A DNA stretch of 64,000 bases from Ulva prolifera (lineage: Eukaryota > Chlorophyta > Ulvophyceae > Ulvales > Ulvaceae): NCBI GenBank assembly GCA_023078555.1, contig CM041200.1, positions 1,744,001-1,808,000 of the forward strand, written 5' to 3'. Each line of letters begins with the position of its first letter. Positions within the stretch are counted from its first letter, which is position 1. The notes under the pieces were generated by a model that made no database searches, had not been told where the DNA came from, and saw nothing but the letters and a program-made list of their open reading frames with translations. Positions 10,839 through 21,581 of the stretch are shown here, piece after piece. The translations under genes and the position numbers were made by a program.

Positions 10839-11252
10839 ATGGGGTTGTTCATTTTATTTGGCGCTACATCTGGGTGTTCTTGCTCGGTGCGCGGTTGCCT
10901 CGGAACGCCTATATTGTGGCACCTCATCGCTCACTTATGCCGTTGTGCAGTAACTTCCTTGCCTGACTTACCCGGAGAATCCGCGCTGGCGGATGGCAGG
11001 CTTAAAAGGCTCCTGATCAACATTGACAGAATTATGAAGGACGACCTCCATATTTCCGCAGCCGCCGGCAGCTTCGACGAATTTAAGCGCCGTCTTCGCG
11101 GCATTGTTAGTGCCGAGCGCACGGTGGTGATGGCTGCTCGCATTCGTGAGCGCACGCTGCATGACTATATAGAATTTGCCACGCATTCTCATGGCCATGT
11201 TTTGGGCCACTACTTAGACGACTTGATCGTGGCTTTCTCGGACATGATGTAA
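10839..11252 (+). CDS. Extra open frame after integrase in the gypsy element, function unknown
   Basis: A 137-residue frame lies between the integrase stop and the 3' LTR, a place where most chromoviruses have no gene and where envelope-like or accessory frames occur when present. It opens with a hydrophobic stretch (MGLFILFGATSG), then a Cys-rich patch (CSCSVRGC), a second hydrophobic stretch (PILWHLIAHLCRC) and a charged helical region (DEFKRRLRGIVSAERTVV). No domain was recognised. It could be chance open frame in a long spacer; the helical second half argues mildly for a real protein. Confidence 0.4.
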   Translation: MGLFILFGATSGCSCSVRGCLGTPILWHLIAHLCRCAVTSLPDLPGESALADGRLKRLLINIDRIMKDDLHISAAAGSFDEFKRRLRGIVSAERTVVMAARIRERTLHDYIEFATHSHGHVLGHYLDDLIVAFSDMM

Positions 11253-11425
11253 CTTATTTGCAAGGCAGTCACGCGCTTGTTGCAAAGCCCCGACGTCGTC
11301 CCTGCTCCGCAGGCTTTGGCCGTCGCGTTATTGTTATGTTCACTTGCCATCTATCATGATGCCTTCTTCATGTGTGGTCTCGCCAGCATTTCTGTGCTTC
11401 GCTTGTGGAGCTTCGCTCCTCTGTT

Positions 11426-11436
11426 AAGGGGGGAGG
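11426..11436 (+). other. Gypsy polypurine tract
   Basis: AAGGGGGGAGG lies immediately before the TG that opens the 3' LTR, the expected plus-strand primer position. Confidence 0.85.
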
Positions 11437-12291
11437 TGTTGTGAGATACATCTCACTAGGCGCATGCTGGCGCGGCACACCTGTAGACACCTAAGGCTGC
11501 AGCGCATACCACAACAGGTATCCTCGTCATTTGGACTGGCGTCTGTACAACGCCACTTATACATTATATACCACGTTAATTATTATTATGCACATATGTG
11601 CCCGCAATTTATGTACAGCGTCCTGTACACTCGAATCACAATGATACGTGTATGCCAGACACCTTACTGGACGTGGCTACGAGTGCACCAACTCGGCCAG
11701 CTTACGCAGCCATGCTTAGTTGGCACTGTATTATATCGGATTACCTGGACCAGCGCATTAGCGGTCATGTCCTACCCAAGCTAGACTGGTATCTTACAGA
11801 CCGGTTCGCATGCAGACCTCCCATGTGTATTTGTGAACTCACGCATGTTACGCGGCAGCCTTGGGGCTTCGCATGCATGCCCGCTGTTAGCAGGCACGGC
11901 TCCCACATCGAACACGAAATCAGTGTGCGATCAGCCTTCAGGCTCCGAAGGCCACATGCTTACTTTCTCCCGCAGTTACTCGGGATCTGGGGTCTGCGCT
12001 CTGCGCGATCCGGCGAGGCCAGCTCTAACAGGGGGATCGACCTGGGCGCACACACCATCGGTATTTATACCGAGCGCTTGCTGGGACTAGGCACGTTTTA
12101 CAGTGATCTGTTTGGGGCGCCACCCATTCGAGCATCACATTGTATTGACTTCTTGCCTCTTTTCGCATCTGCCTGTTCTGTTTCTGTCTGCCTATACAGC
12201 CTTCGTGCTGCGGCGTTTAGCCCATTTTATTCAGCTGTCCTCGCGCAGCACCGTAGGTCCGTTCCGTCCCAGCGACTCAGAAACCTCAACA
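11437..12291 (+). repeat. Gypsy 3' LTR
   Basis: About 855 bp, opening TGTTGTGAGATACA and closing CCTCAACA, so the ends are TGTTG and CAACA. A likely TATA region, GGTATTTATACCGAG, sits near 12,060. The 3' boundary was set by comparison with the inverted copy at the window's right end, whose terminus also reads CTCAACA. Any short open frames inside are incidental. Confidence 0.85.
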
Positions 12292-13030
12292 CTAAGGATC
12301 ATCCTGAACTTGAGGTAAGGATCATCCTGAACTGAGGGCAGACTAGGCTGAGCACACTAGATTCATGAGTGCTGTAGGAGGCATCTTGTATATTGCTGTA
12401 GTTACGCGGCCTGATATTTCTTACGCCTGCAATGTTTTGGCCAAAAATATGGGGTGTAGTATAAAGGAGCATTGGCCAGCGGTGCAACATATACTGAGAT
12501 ACCTGCAGTCCACGAAGGAAGGTCTAGTGTTTGAGGGCTCGTCACAGAGCTGTTTGCTGGAGGGCTATTCAGATGCTGATTTCGCGAATGACAAAGGCCT
12601 GAAAAGTGTGAGTGGCCTAGTCCTAAGGGTCTATGGCAACACAGTGTTTTGGAGGTCAAAGCGACAACCTATCACTACTAGTGATACAACTGAGGCTGAG
12701 CTCATCGCTATGAGGAGTGCAGCAAACGAGTTGATGTGGGCTAAACATTTGTTGTTAGATCTGCATCTTCGTCCAGAACAACCTATACTTTGGGGAGACA
12801 ATAAGAGTGCGAATATCCCAGCCAACAACCCAATCTATAGTGATAGGTCTGAACACATTCGAGTGCGGCACCTAAGGGTCCCTGAATTTGTAGAGGCAGA
12901 CGAGATTCAAGTGCATTGGGTAGGGACCAAAGACCAGCTTGTTGATGTCTTCACGAAGGTGTTACCAAGTCCTGCATTGAAGGATGTTCGGAAGAGACTT
13001 CATCCGATGCCGGTCCATATTAGTCTCTAG
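12292..13030 (+). pseudogene. Copia RT/RNase H remnant
   Basis: From 12,365 a 221-residue frame matches the C-terminal part of the first copia closely: RPDISYACNVLAKNMG, LLEGYSDADFANDKG, LWGDNKSANIPANN. The TDAD motif has become SDAD. Upstream the related frame is interrupted by a TAG and by the local tandem duplication. It is a fragment without RT catalytic motifs. Confidence 0.88.
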
Positions 13031-13035
13031 GGGAG

Positions 13036-13412
13036 TGTCATAAATGAGGTCCATCCTGGGACACAATGCGTGACGTGCAAGTACGCACATGAGTGTGGTG
13101 GCCACGGGCTCAACTCCTGTTATGTTAGGACATATGCATGAGCATATGCATGAGCACAATCCGTGCGAGGATTGTGTGCGGTCAGTGTGGTTATGACCGC
13201 CGTAGACTTGAATCATCGGTGGTATATAGTCATGTACCTCCAAGTCTACTGTAACCATTCTCTTACAGTCTTACATGGTTCATGTGTTGCCTCATTGCAT
13301 TACAATACATCCCCTGATTGGTGCATCGCTGACGTACGACCTGAGTGCTCAACGGCTCTGCTGCCCACTAGGTAGCTTGACTAATGCTTCGCATAGCTCC
13401 TTCATTGTAACA
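13036..13412 (+). repeat. LTR of the second copia copy
   Basis: About 377 bp, opening TGTCATAAATG after the polypurine tract CTAGGGGAG and closing TCATTGTAACA. It aligns with the 375-bp LTR of the first element along most of its length but with many substitutions, so this copy is clearly older or of another subfamily. Confidence 0.8.
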
Positions 13413-15545
13413 GCGCCGCCCCATCCGTGCATGTCTGAAGGTTTTTCAAGAGTGTGCAGCTGTGTGGGGTGAAGGCGTACATATGTGTCAGCTGGTGTTT
13501 GCATGTGCGTGGGTCAAGGACAAAGCAAGGTGAGACAGGTAGCACTACAGGATCCGCGCACCACAAGAATACTCAAGCGACCAATGTCCATGAAACATAT
13601 CACAGACACTGCATCCTTCAACCCTACCAGCGCACACCAAAACCTCCACACACACCCACTCCCACACTCAAGCACAGCTCGCTGAAATGCGACGGTGTGG
13701 CTAGTCAGCTTCCACTAAGCATTGCCTTTGCGCAGATGTAAGACTCCGTTCCTATAGCAACCGATTCCGCATCCACAGGTGCAGGGAGCAAGCAAGGTGG
13801 CAAAATGAACTAGAAGGCCCGTCTCATTTGCGCATCCCGGCATAGTAGACATGCATGATGCAAGGTCAGCATTGTGTGCCGTTGTGTTCTCCGATTCATG
13901 ATAGCTGCAACGTCATGGTTCAACACATGGCTTCTTCAAGCATGACATGTGGTGTCGCCAGATCACCTAATCGTGGGCATTCGCCGAATTTCTTGTGTGG
14001 GGCATGCAGCCTTGGTGACGCCTATGTGCCATCTGATACAATACCCTTAGTGGCTGGTCAGCTTATGTCCACAAGCAGGGATGTGATGCGACACTCACCC
14101 CACACCAAAATCTACGCCACGAAGGTTGTCACTGGACTGATGCAGCGCCACCAAGATGCACTCAATTTTCGGCTGCACATGCTAAGCAAGGCATGACCAC
14201 ATTCTTCCGCATTCCATGACGTTTGCCTTGAGCCCACTCCCTCAATCCTCCCTCATGTATACCGACGCTGACTCGTTCGTACAGCCTAGGCGATGTACAT
14301 GTATGGTACGACATCCACGTAAGCGGTATGTGCTGCATGAGCCGGACAGCTAGATGCTGCATTCATCTAGAGTTGATGTTGATGCAATCATGCTCCGCAG
14401 GAAGAATCAGAGATCTTATGCCCAATCCAATGGGTGGACGGCATCAGGTATGATGCCGCCCTGCGACGTATCATGCTCCGACTGGTGTGTCCACTTGCAT
14501 GCATGCGCCAATAATTTGACAGGGAATCGGGCGACCTGTGCGTTGCAAGAACAGAGTTGGAGAGGCTGGTAGCACCGCCGGGTCAACACACAAGCACACC
14601 AACGCCATCGCCCGGTGACCTGCGGGTGAGCAACGCATGATACCACACGCACCAACAAAGGACCACAAACGCACGCCGTGGCAGTGTTGTAACAGATATT
14701 TAGGGACTACAGCAGTGCGAAGATGAGTCCATACTGAACCATCAAAGCCAATTGATGATAAAAGGAAAGCGCGTGCATCCGCCTTGAGCGGCAAACGTAA
14801 GTGCTCGTTTCACAGTGTGGGCTGAAGTGGAGAAGTCAGCAAAGCTGCAAAGGTCGAAACCTGCAGTTTTCTCAGATGGCAGTGCCGAGGCGAAAGTGCA
14901 CCAAGACAGCCAGCACACTCCAAGCCGCACCACTGAACACTCTACGAAACTTTGCAAAAGACGTGTAACAGGCACTTCAGCATCATCTGTGGAGGTCAGT
15001 TGTTATTGTCGTGTTCAGCTGCACTCCACAGCGATCATGAGAATCCGCTCACGCGATGGCCACACTCCGTCGTGCTGATTGCAGTATGCACGCCGGTCTT
15101 TGCAACCTTCCAGCGTCGCAGAACGTCTTGACACCTTTGTCAAATTTCGGGGCGTTCTCGGAGGTATATCTCGGATCTGGGTCGAATCGGGTCGGCCCAA
15201 TGACGGGTCATTTTGCGCTGCGCTGATACACAGCCGGCTGTAGCGAGCCTCGCACGTTTCAACACGAAGGCAACGGTATCGTGGAGATGTATTCGACGAG
15301 GCGCGGAACTGAAGCGAAGATTCCGTGTACTAACTGAGGCAGAAAGTTCACTGGTTGATGCTGTAAGATTCCGTGGTCATGCGAGTCCTCAGGCCCGGAT
15401 GATGACCATGCATGCGACTCGAAGGTGCAGCTGGAAGAGCAATCCACAAACATGAAACCATATTTTCATGCTCTGTGCTGCAGCGATGCAATTGACACTG
15501 TTAAGCTGCGACTGCTGCTTCAGATTCAATCTACGTACAGTAACG
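13413..15545. other. Intergenic, no gene recognised
   Basis: About 2.1 kb between the copia remnant and inositol-phosphate synthase. Short open frames on both strands are not coherent with each other and show no domains. It should contain the promoter and 5' UTR of the downstream gene; no clear TATA box was assigned. Confidence 0.6.
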
Positions 15546-18500
15546 ATGCTCGTTGACTCATTCACAGTTGATTCTCCTGATGTGGTGTACCACGCAGACC
15601 ATATAACATCTTCGTATGTGTATGACACAACTAGTGTTGGCTACAATAGCGACGGATCTGTAACTGTGCGGCCAAAGAGCGAGCGTGTGGAGTTCCAAAC
15701 ATGCCGCAAAGTACCAAAGGTTGGGTGCGGAATTCGTCGCATCATGAGAATCGTATGTACGCACTGGAGCGGTATTGTTTGCTGTATGCGCAGTGCGGTA
15801 CCTGCTCGTCTCTCGCCTGTGTCACGCCGTTTGGTCTGGAGAGCCTGATGGACTGTTGATCACGTTCAGTGTGATCATCGCTTGATGCAGTCATGCAATG
15901 AACTCTCAATGGATATGTCAAGCCGCTATTTGTTCACTTGAAGAAAGAAAAACTCCTGTCTTCGCTGCCTCTCAATGACATTTCGGGATCACAGCAGTGC
16001 GATGACGTGGTTTCAAAGGAGAATATGAACGATGTGATCATTGCAAACGGTGTCGAATCTTCATCTCGCGTTATTGTCCGCGTTGACGGGCTGATATGTG
16101 TTTATGTGTTGGTGCTGCGGTCGAAGGTGTCGCCGGGCGTTCGCAATGAGTTGATGCAAACTCAAGTTTACGTGCCGCGCGGCTGCATGGCTGGCAGTTC
16201 ATTGCTATGCTTCTATTTTGGTTAATAATGAGTGTTGCTGAGGTGCTTCGTAAGCCAAGTGCCGAAATGTTGGACCTTGCACGTGTATTGAAGCCAGAGA
16301 CGAACGTGTGCAGGATGATGTTAGTGGGCTTGGGTGGAAACAATGGTACCACAATCATGGGTGGCATCATTGCAAATAAGCAGTGCGCTTCTAGCTATCA
16401 TCAGTTCTACCTTCCTTCCTGACGATATTGCTGTGGTGCCATGACTACGCCCTTGGTGCGAGACGGCTCGCTCAAACACGCCTGCTGTAGGGGCCTGACA
16501 TGGATGACCAAAGAAGGCAGGAAACAGCCAAACTATTATGGATCTATAACGCAGGCTGCTACATGCCGAGTTGGAAATTTCAAAGGCGAGGAGGTTCATG
16601 TCCCTTTCAGTGGGATGCTGCCTATGGTTGCACCCGAGGACATTGTGATAGGAGGGTGGGACATATCAGGCTTGAACATGGCAGATGCAATGCAACGTGC
16701 ACAGGTATGTGTCAAACCGAGTCTGTATATGTGAAACAATGGGACTGTGGCTACTTAGATTGACATAAGTACTGCAGCACAGAGCGCCCGAGCTACCTCG
16801 AGCTTCACCATGATGTAGCTTGAGGTTCCAGTGCTGACGCACCACTATGTCTTGTCCGTCTCAAGGGTTGCTGTGTCAACTGTCAACAGGGCTGCAAACA
16901 GAATATGTTTTGCATGGTCAATCGTGTGAAACTCCAAGGCTGATCACTCACATGTAGGTGTAGTCTTGTATATACTACGTCCCCCAAACTGCACTAGCAT
17001 TGGCTGACGTGTTGGATGTTGTGTCATGTGTTTGGTGGTGCTGATGCATGGAATATCGTGCTTCATGCGGCCGGTATCAGTTGTGATGCATGGGATGATC
17101 TGCCCTGAGCAGAACTACCACGTTGACAGGTCAACAACGTTGTCGGTCTGTTCCACAACTGGGAAGACGGTCCACTTAGTGACACCCAATGCTGGTGACA
17201 TTGCAGGTGTTTGACTATGACTTGCAGCGGCAGCTGATTCCATACATGAAAGACATAAAGCCACTGCCCGGTATCTATGATCCTAACTTCATCGCTGCTA
17301 ACCAGGCAGCTCGTGCAGACAACCTCATCCCAGGTACCAAATCTGACCAGGTATCTGTTGTCAGGGATCAGCTGAAGAAGTTCAAGAGCGATAATGGCTT
17401 GGATAAAATCATCGTTCTGTGGACTGCCAACACAGAGAGATATGCAGAAATCAAGGAAGGTCTGAATGACACAGAAGGTGGGACTTACAATTGTTCAGAA
17501 CCATGCTTGAGATAACCTTTAAGTTCCACCTGCACACCATTGTACATTGCGTCCATCACCAACTTTTAAAACATCACAGCTCTTTCAGCACGGAGATGCA
17601 GCAGAAAATTGCAACAAGGGACCTTAGCTGCACTTACTGAGGCTGGGATGCAGAGAGCATAATGGCTGCTCTGGATCGCAATGAGGCGGAAATATCTCCT
17701 TCAACACTGTTCGCAATCGCATGCATCTTGGAAGGTGTTCCTTTCATCAATGGCTCTCCACAAAATACCTTTGTACCTGGAGTCATTGATATGGCTGTGA
17801 AGAGGGACGTCATTATTGGTGGAGATGATTTCAAATCCGGACAGACGAAGATGAAGTCTGTGTTGGTGGATTTCCTTGTTGGAGCGGGTATCAAGCCTAC
17901 ATCGATTGTGTCTTACAACCATCTGGGAAACAACGATGGGTTCAATCTTTCAGCTCCACAGACATTCAGATCGAAAGAAATTTCTAAATCGAATGTTGTT
18001 GATGACATGGTCGCATCAAACGGCATACTCTATGATGACGGAGAACATCCAGACCACGTGGTGGTGATCAAGTGCGCTGTTCTTGGTCAGTGCACTGATG
18101 CATTCATGCATTACTGTCCACTTTCCGCAACAGACACAGCCTTGCTGTAGTACACACTGATGCTACATGGTTGGCGTTGAACAGGACTTTATGCAGAGCC
18201 TGGATGAGTCTTGTTTGGTGCAGATATGTGCCAAATGTTGGCGATTCAAAGCGCGCAATGGATGAATATATGTCAGAGATCTTTATGGGCGGCAAGAGTA
18301 CGATTGCAATGCACAATACCTGTGAAGATTCACTCCTGGCGGCACCAATCATTCTTGACATGGTAATTCTAGCAGAGTTATGCTCGAGGATTAAGTTGCG
18401 GCGAGAGACGGAGTCAGAATTTCATAGTTTCCATCCTATCTGTGTCCTGCTGTCGTATCTAGCAAAGGCCCCACTCTGTCCCAAGGAAACGCCAGTTGTG

Positions 18501-18596
18501 AACGCGCTGTCAAAACAGCGTGCTATGCTTGAGAATGTGATGCGTGCTTGCATCGGGCTGAAACCGGAGAATAACATGCTTCTTGAATTCAAGTAG
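15546..18596 (+). CDS. INO1: Inositol-3-phosphate synthase (myo-inositol-1-phosphate synthase)
   Basis: The enzyme converts glucose 6-phosphate to 1D-myo-inositol 3-phosphate using NAD, the first step of inositol, phytate and phosphoinositide synthesis, usually in the cytosol. Six exons: 15,546-15,724; 16,314-16,382; 16,491-16,704; 17,207-17,477; 17,654-18,071; 18,224-18,596. Phases close to a 507-residue protein, the usual length. Visible landmarks are the NAD loop [37 protein letters not shown], the signature [53 protein letters not shown] and [11 protein letters not shown]. The ATG gives [15 protein letters not shown], aligned with the family start. Introns 1, 2 and 5 begin GTGCG. All key motifs are intact. 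No reliable polyadenylation signal was assigned. Confidence 0.97.
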
Positions 18597-21581
18597 GGGC
18601 TCATCTGAGAAGTGACAGGAAGCTGGTGTGTTTGCAGAAGGTTGGACAGTAGAATAGTACTGCCACGATGGCTTTCATTCTAACGTGTGACACTGGCATG
18701 ATGGAATAGCCATGTTGGTGCTTTCACAATTTGTCGACATGAGGGTGGCTGGTTAAGCAACGTTGCTGATGATATTGTTGTTGAAGCCCTCTTTTTGCAT
18801 GGTGCCAATCTCAGTGTGATTCCGGTGGCTCATGAAGGTTATGCACCCCATGCACATACATCTTGAATACACTCTAGTAGGACACAGCACTTTCTGACTC
18901 TGGTACTACCTGACAGTCATAAGAAACAGTGTGTGCAACACCTGAAATCGCTATGATCAACGTCAATATTGATCAATGTGCAAAGTATTGTTTGAACAAT
19001 TGTCATGCCGGTGCTATGTCTGTATTCACCTTCAGAAATCACGGATGTGGTGATGGGCGCAGGTCATGACATGGCGCTGCTATTGGTTTAGTCCGTGATT
19101 AATAACCAAAAAATCTGTAAAACTGTTCTGTTTGGTACATGCGTGCATGTTCTGTACAAGGGTATCTCTTGTGATGCCAGGTTCTCTTGCAATGTGAGCA
19201 GCAATGTGATAAGCCTTGGGATAGAGCACCATCAGCAACACAACGGACAATTTGCAAACATTCATAGGATACAGACGGAACATATTTAGGCACACCAATG
19301 TGAGGCAGACTTCAGCCCGAACCTGTGGTTGCAACTCAGTAGTGACCGGTCCATTTTTTTGTCGTGCTGAGAACATGCGCAAAGCATGCATTGTCACTTG
19401 AGGTTGGTGAGATCTCAAGTCCAGTTTCGTCCATTTGGCCAACTGATTCCCCATGTTGGCATCCCGTTCAGATGCACCAAAGGGCTGACAGTTGATGCAT
19501 ACCGAGTACCGGGTACTCGCCATGTGTGCACGGCATGCAAGTGCAAGGAAAGTCATCTCCATCGCCCATGCTCTCCGAGGCAGCTCGCATGGTCTACTTT
19601 TCCTCCTTGAATGGCGTAGCAGGCATCCACACTGAGAGTTGTGCAGCTTGTGTCACAGCCTGCTTCCTGTATTGCCCCTTTACCTCAGGTGTCGGTGGCC
19701 CCCTGGTTTTCAGCTCAACTGCAGAAAATACATGACGGTGGCCCCCCGGTGGACGCTTCTTCCAGCTCCCGGGTGCACGCAGCAAAAGTGTTATGGTATC
19801 CTTGCCTGGCCTACATTGTTGAATTGTATCCCATTGGAATGAACAGGTGCTCATACTTTCAACATACAGTCGCATGTGGAGGGCTAGCTGGAGGGCTTGA
19901 GCGCAATTAGCAGCAATCTTGTCATGGGACCTGTACCCTGTGTCAGGACTGTGTGTGTCGAGAGTGCGGCAGAGGTCTCAGTGTGATTGCCTGCAACGCC
20001 ATGCAAAAAGGAAAAGTAGACCATGCAAGCTGCCTCGGAGAGCATGCACGGTGGAGATGACTTTTTCCTCGCACTTGCATGCCGTGCACACATGGCGAGT
20101 ATACATCTACTTTCAGCCCTTTGGTGCATTTAAAGGGGATGCCACATGGGGAACCACTTGGCCACAAGGGCGAAACTGGACTTGGGATCTCGCCACACTC
20201 AAGTGACAATGCTCTGCGCATGTTCTCAGCACGACAAATTAATTGACCGGTCAGTGCTGAGTTGCCACCACAGACTCGGGCAGAAGTCTGCCTCCTTTGG
20301 CATGCCGCAAATGTTCAATGCATAATCATGCCTATTTCGTCCTAGGTCTGATGGTTGGGTATTTGGTATGTTGTGTCTTCTGTGCACCTTCTTGCCATGT
20401 TACATCCTGAGGATTGTTTGAGATCAGATTTGTCCAATCATCTTGTTCATTCTCGCTCACATCCTCCATGGTGATGTGCTATCGTGAGATGTGGTACACT
20501 GCCTGTTGCACCGGACTTCGTCAGTGCATCATGTAACCATGTAACGGTGAAAACTCACCACTGAAGAGGCTATGTGCCACAGGCAACGCATCATAAACTT
20601 GAAGGTCACTGTTGACCTAGATGTCAGCGGGTCTTGTGCTGCAGCATAGGCCTTGAAGTAAAGTTCAAATGCGAGATATTCCGTCGATCCCAATAGACCA
20701 ATAGTAGCCGGAGCGACAGCATATGACCTTGTCAGGCATGTTAACTGCTTGGCTTCTTAAGCACAACCATGCCATCCAGCTCCTGCACCGTCAAGTGTGT
20801 GACCACGACCTCTACCTTGTGTGTGCTCAGCCATGTCACGTATCCCCGACTCCTCTGAAACACTCACCGCCAAGGTCATGCCCATGGTGTAGGCCAAGAT
20901 GACACCATGCAGGCACCTATCTAAACACAGATGCATCTTGTGGTGTCATGCATGGTCACCAGCTATTGGCATCACCTGCCACTGGTCGATATCTGTGGTT
21001 GAAATTCATGCGATCCTGTTGAAAATGCAAACGCTTGATAACGATGAATGCTCCAAACATGTGGTGACGAGCGTTGGCCACGAACTGATTGAACTCAGCA
21101 AGCGCCGTTGCGGCATGAGGTAGCTGGAAGTTCGTTTCCTACCGCTTGCAACGCTTAACCTTTCTGCTCGCTTTCGACTTTTGTCTGCCGACATCAGCGA
21201 CCGGCATGAAACGAACAGCGCCTGTGTAGAACAACTGATGATTTTGGTGGCATTAACACACCATTCGCTGAAGGCGCGGCCTTCGGGGCATGATGCTGCA
21301 ACGAGACGCCAATGCATGACGAGAATTGCATTTTGTGCTTCCACACGTACCTACACTCCGCTCCGCCTTACAGGTCGGGATCAATTCCTGATCAGATTAT
21401 CGGGCTGAATCTACTGCGCTCGTGGAACGAGTCATTTCCGCAGAAACTTTGATGGCTGTGCACTTACGTATTCAGCGCTTACCGAAAGCGATAGGTCACA
21501 GCGTCACGCTGCTTACAATCGTTTGGATCTAACCTTTCGTGGGAAATTACGGCATCTCTGTCATCGTGATCGGACCAGACA
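18597..21581. other. Intergenic, about 3 kb, holding a large inverted repeat
   Basis: No coding signal beyond short frames that mirror each other across the inverted repeat listed separately. The last few hundred bases should hold the promoter of the VHS-GAT gene. Confidence 0.6.
19277..20325. repeat. Imperfect inverted repeat (foldback element), arms about 350 bp
   Basis: The + strand at about 19,277-19,650 matches the reverse complement of about 19,955-20,325. Shared blocks include GTCGTGCTGAGAACATGCGC, GCACCAAAGGGCTGA, CGCCATGTGTGCACGGCATG and CATGCTCTCCGAGGCAGCT. Arms differ by scattered substitutions and small indels, so the fold is old or slowly decaying. The spacer is about 300 bp. 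It could be a MITE or foldback transposon, or an inverted duplication; a transcript would form a long hairpin. Confidence 0.85.

Larger units (their letters stand above)
1..12291 (+). mobile_element. Ty3/gypsy chromodomain LTR retrotransposon, 5' part outside window
   Basis: Order on the + strand is aspartic protease, reverse transcriptase, RNase H, integrase, chromodomain, an extra small open frame, polypurine tract and 3' LTR. That order (RT before integrase) and the chromodomain place it with the Ty3/gypsy chromoviruses. Gag and the 5' LTR must lie left of base 1. A copia element interrupts it at 2,259-8,279; the duplicated CCCTC shows one insertion event. Discounting the insertion, the pol frame is continuous except for two in-frame stops, TGA at 326-328 and TAG at 8,416-8,418, so it decayed only lightly before being split. 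Its 3' LTR abuts an older copia fragment, as expected if it inserted into that element. It probably cannot make a full polyprotein now. Confidence 0.93.
12292..13412 (+). mobile_element. Decayed 3' end of a second Ty1/copia element
   Basis: Homology to the copia at 2.3-8.3 kb starts exactly where the gypsy LTR ends and runs through RNase H to a 3' LTR. The missing 5' part should lie beyond the gypsy 5' end, left of this window, if gypsy inserted into this element. A tandem duplication of about 22 bp (AAGGATCATCCTGAACT...) at 12,295-12,337 sits at the junction. Confidence 0.85.

Noticed and set aside
11598-12335. A 245-residue frame across the gypsy LTR
   Set aside because: It lies within a non-coding LTR and runs across the junction into the copia remnant; no domain, and the inverted copy at 63.7 kb does not preserve it.
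13855-14196. A 113-residue + strand frame in the intergenic gap
   Set aside because: No domain, no splice partners, and composition typical of background open frames here.
19386-20221. Mirror-image frames on opposite strands
   Set aside because: They resemble each other only because the underlying DNA is an inverted repeat; neither has a recognisable fold.
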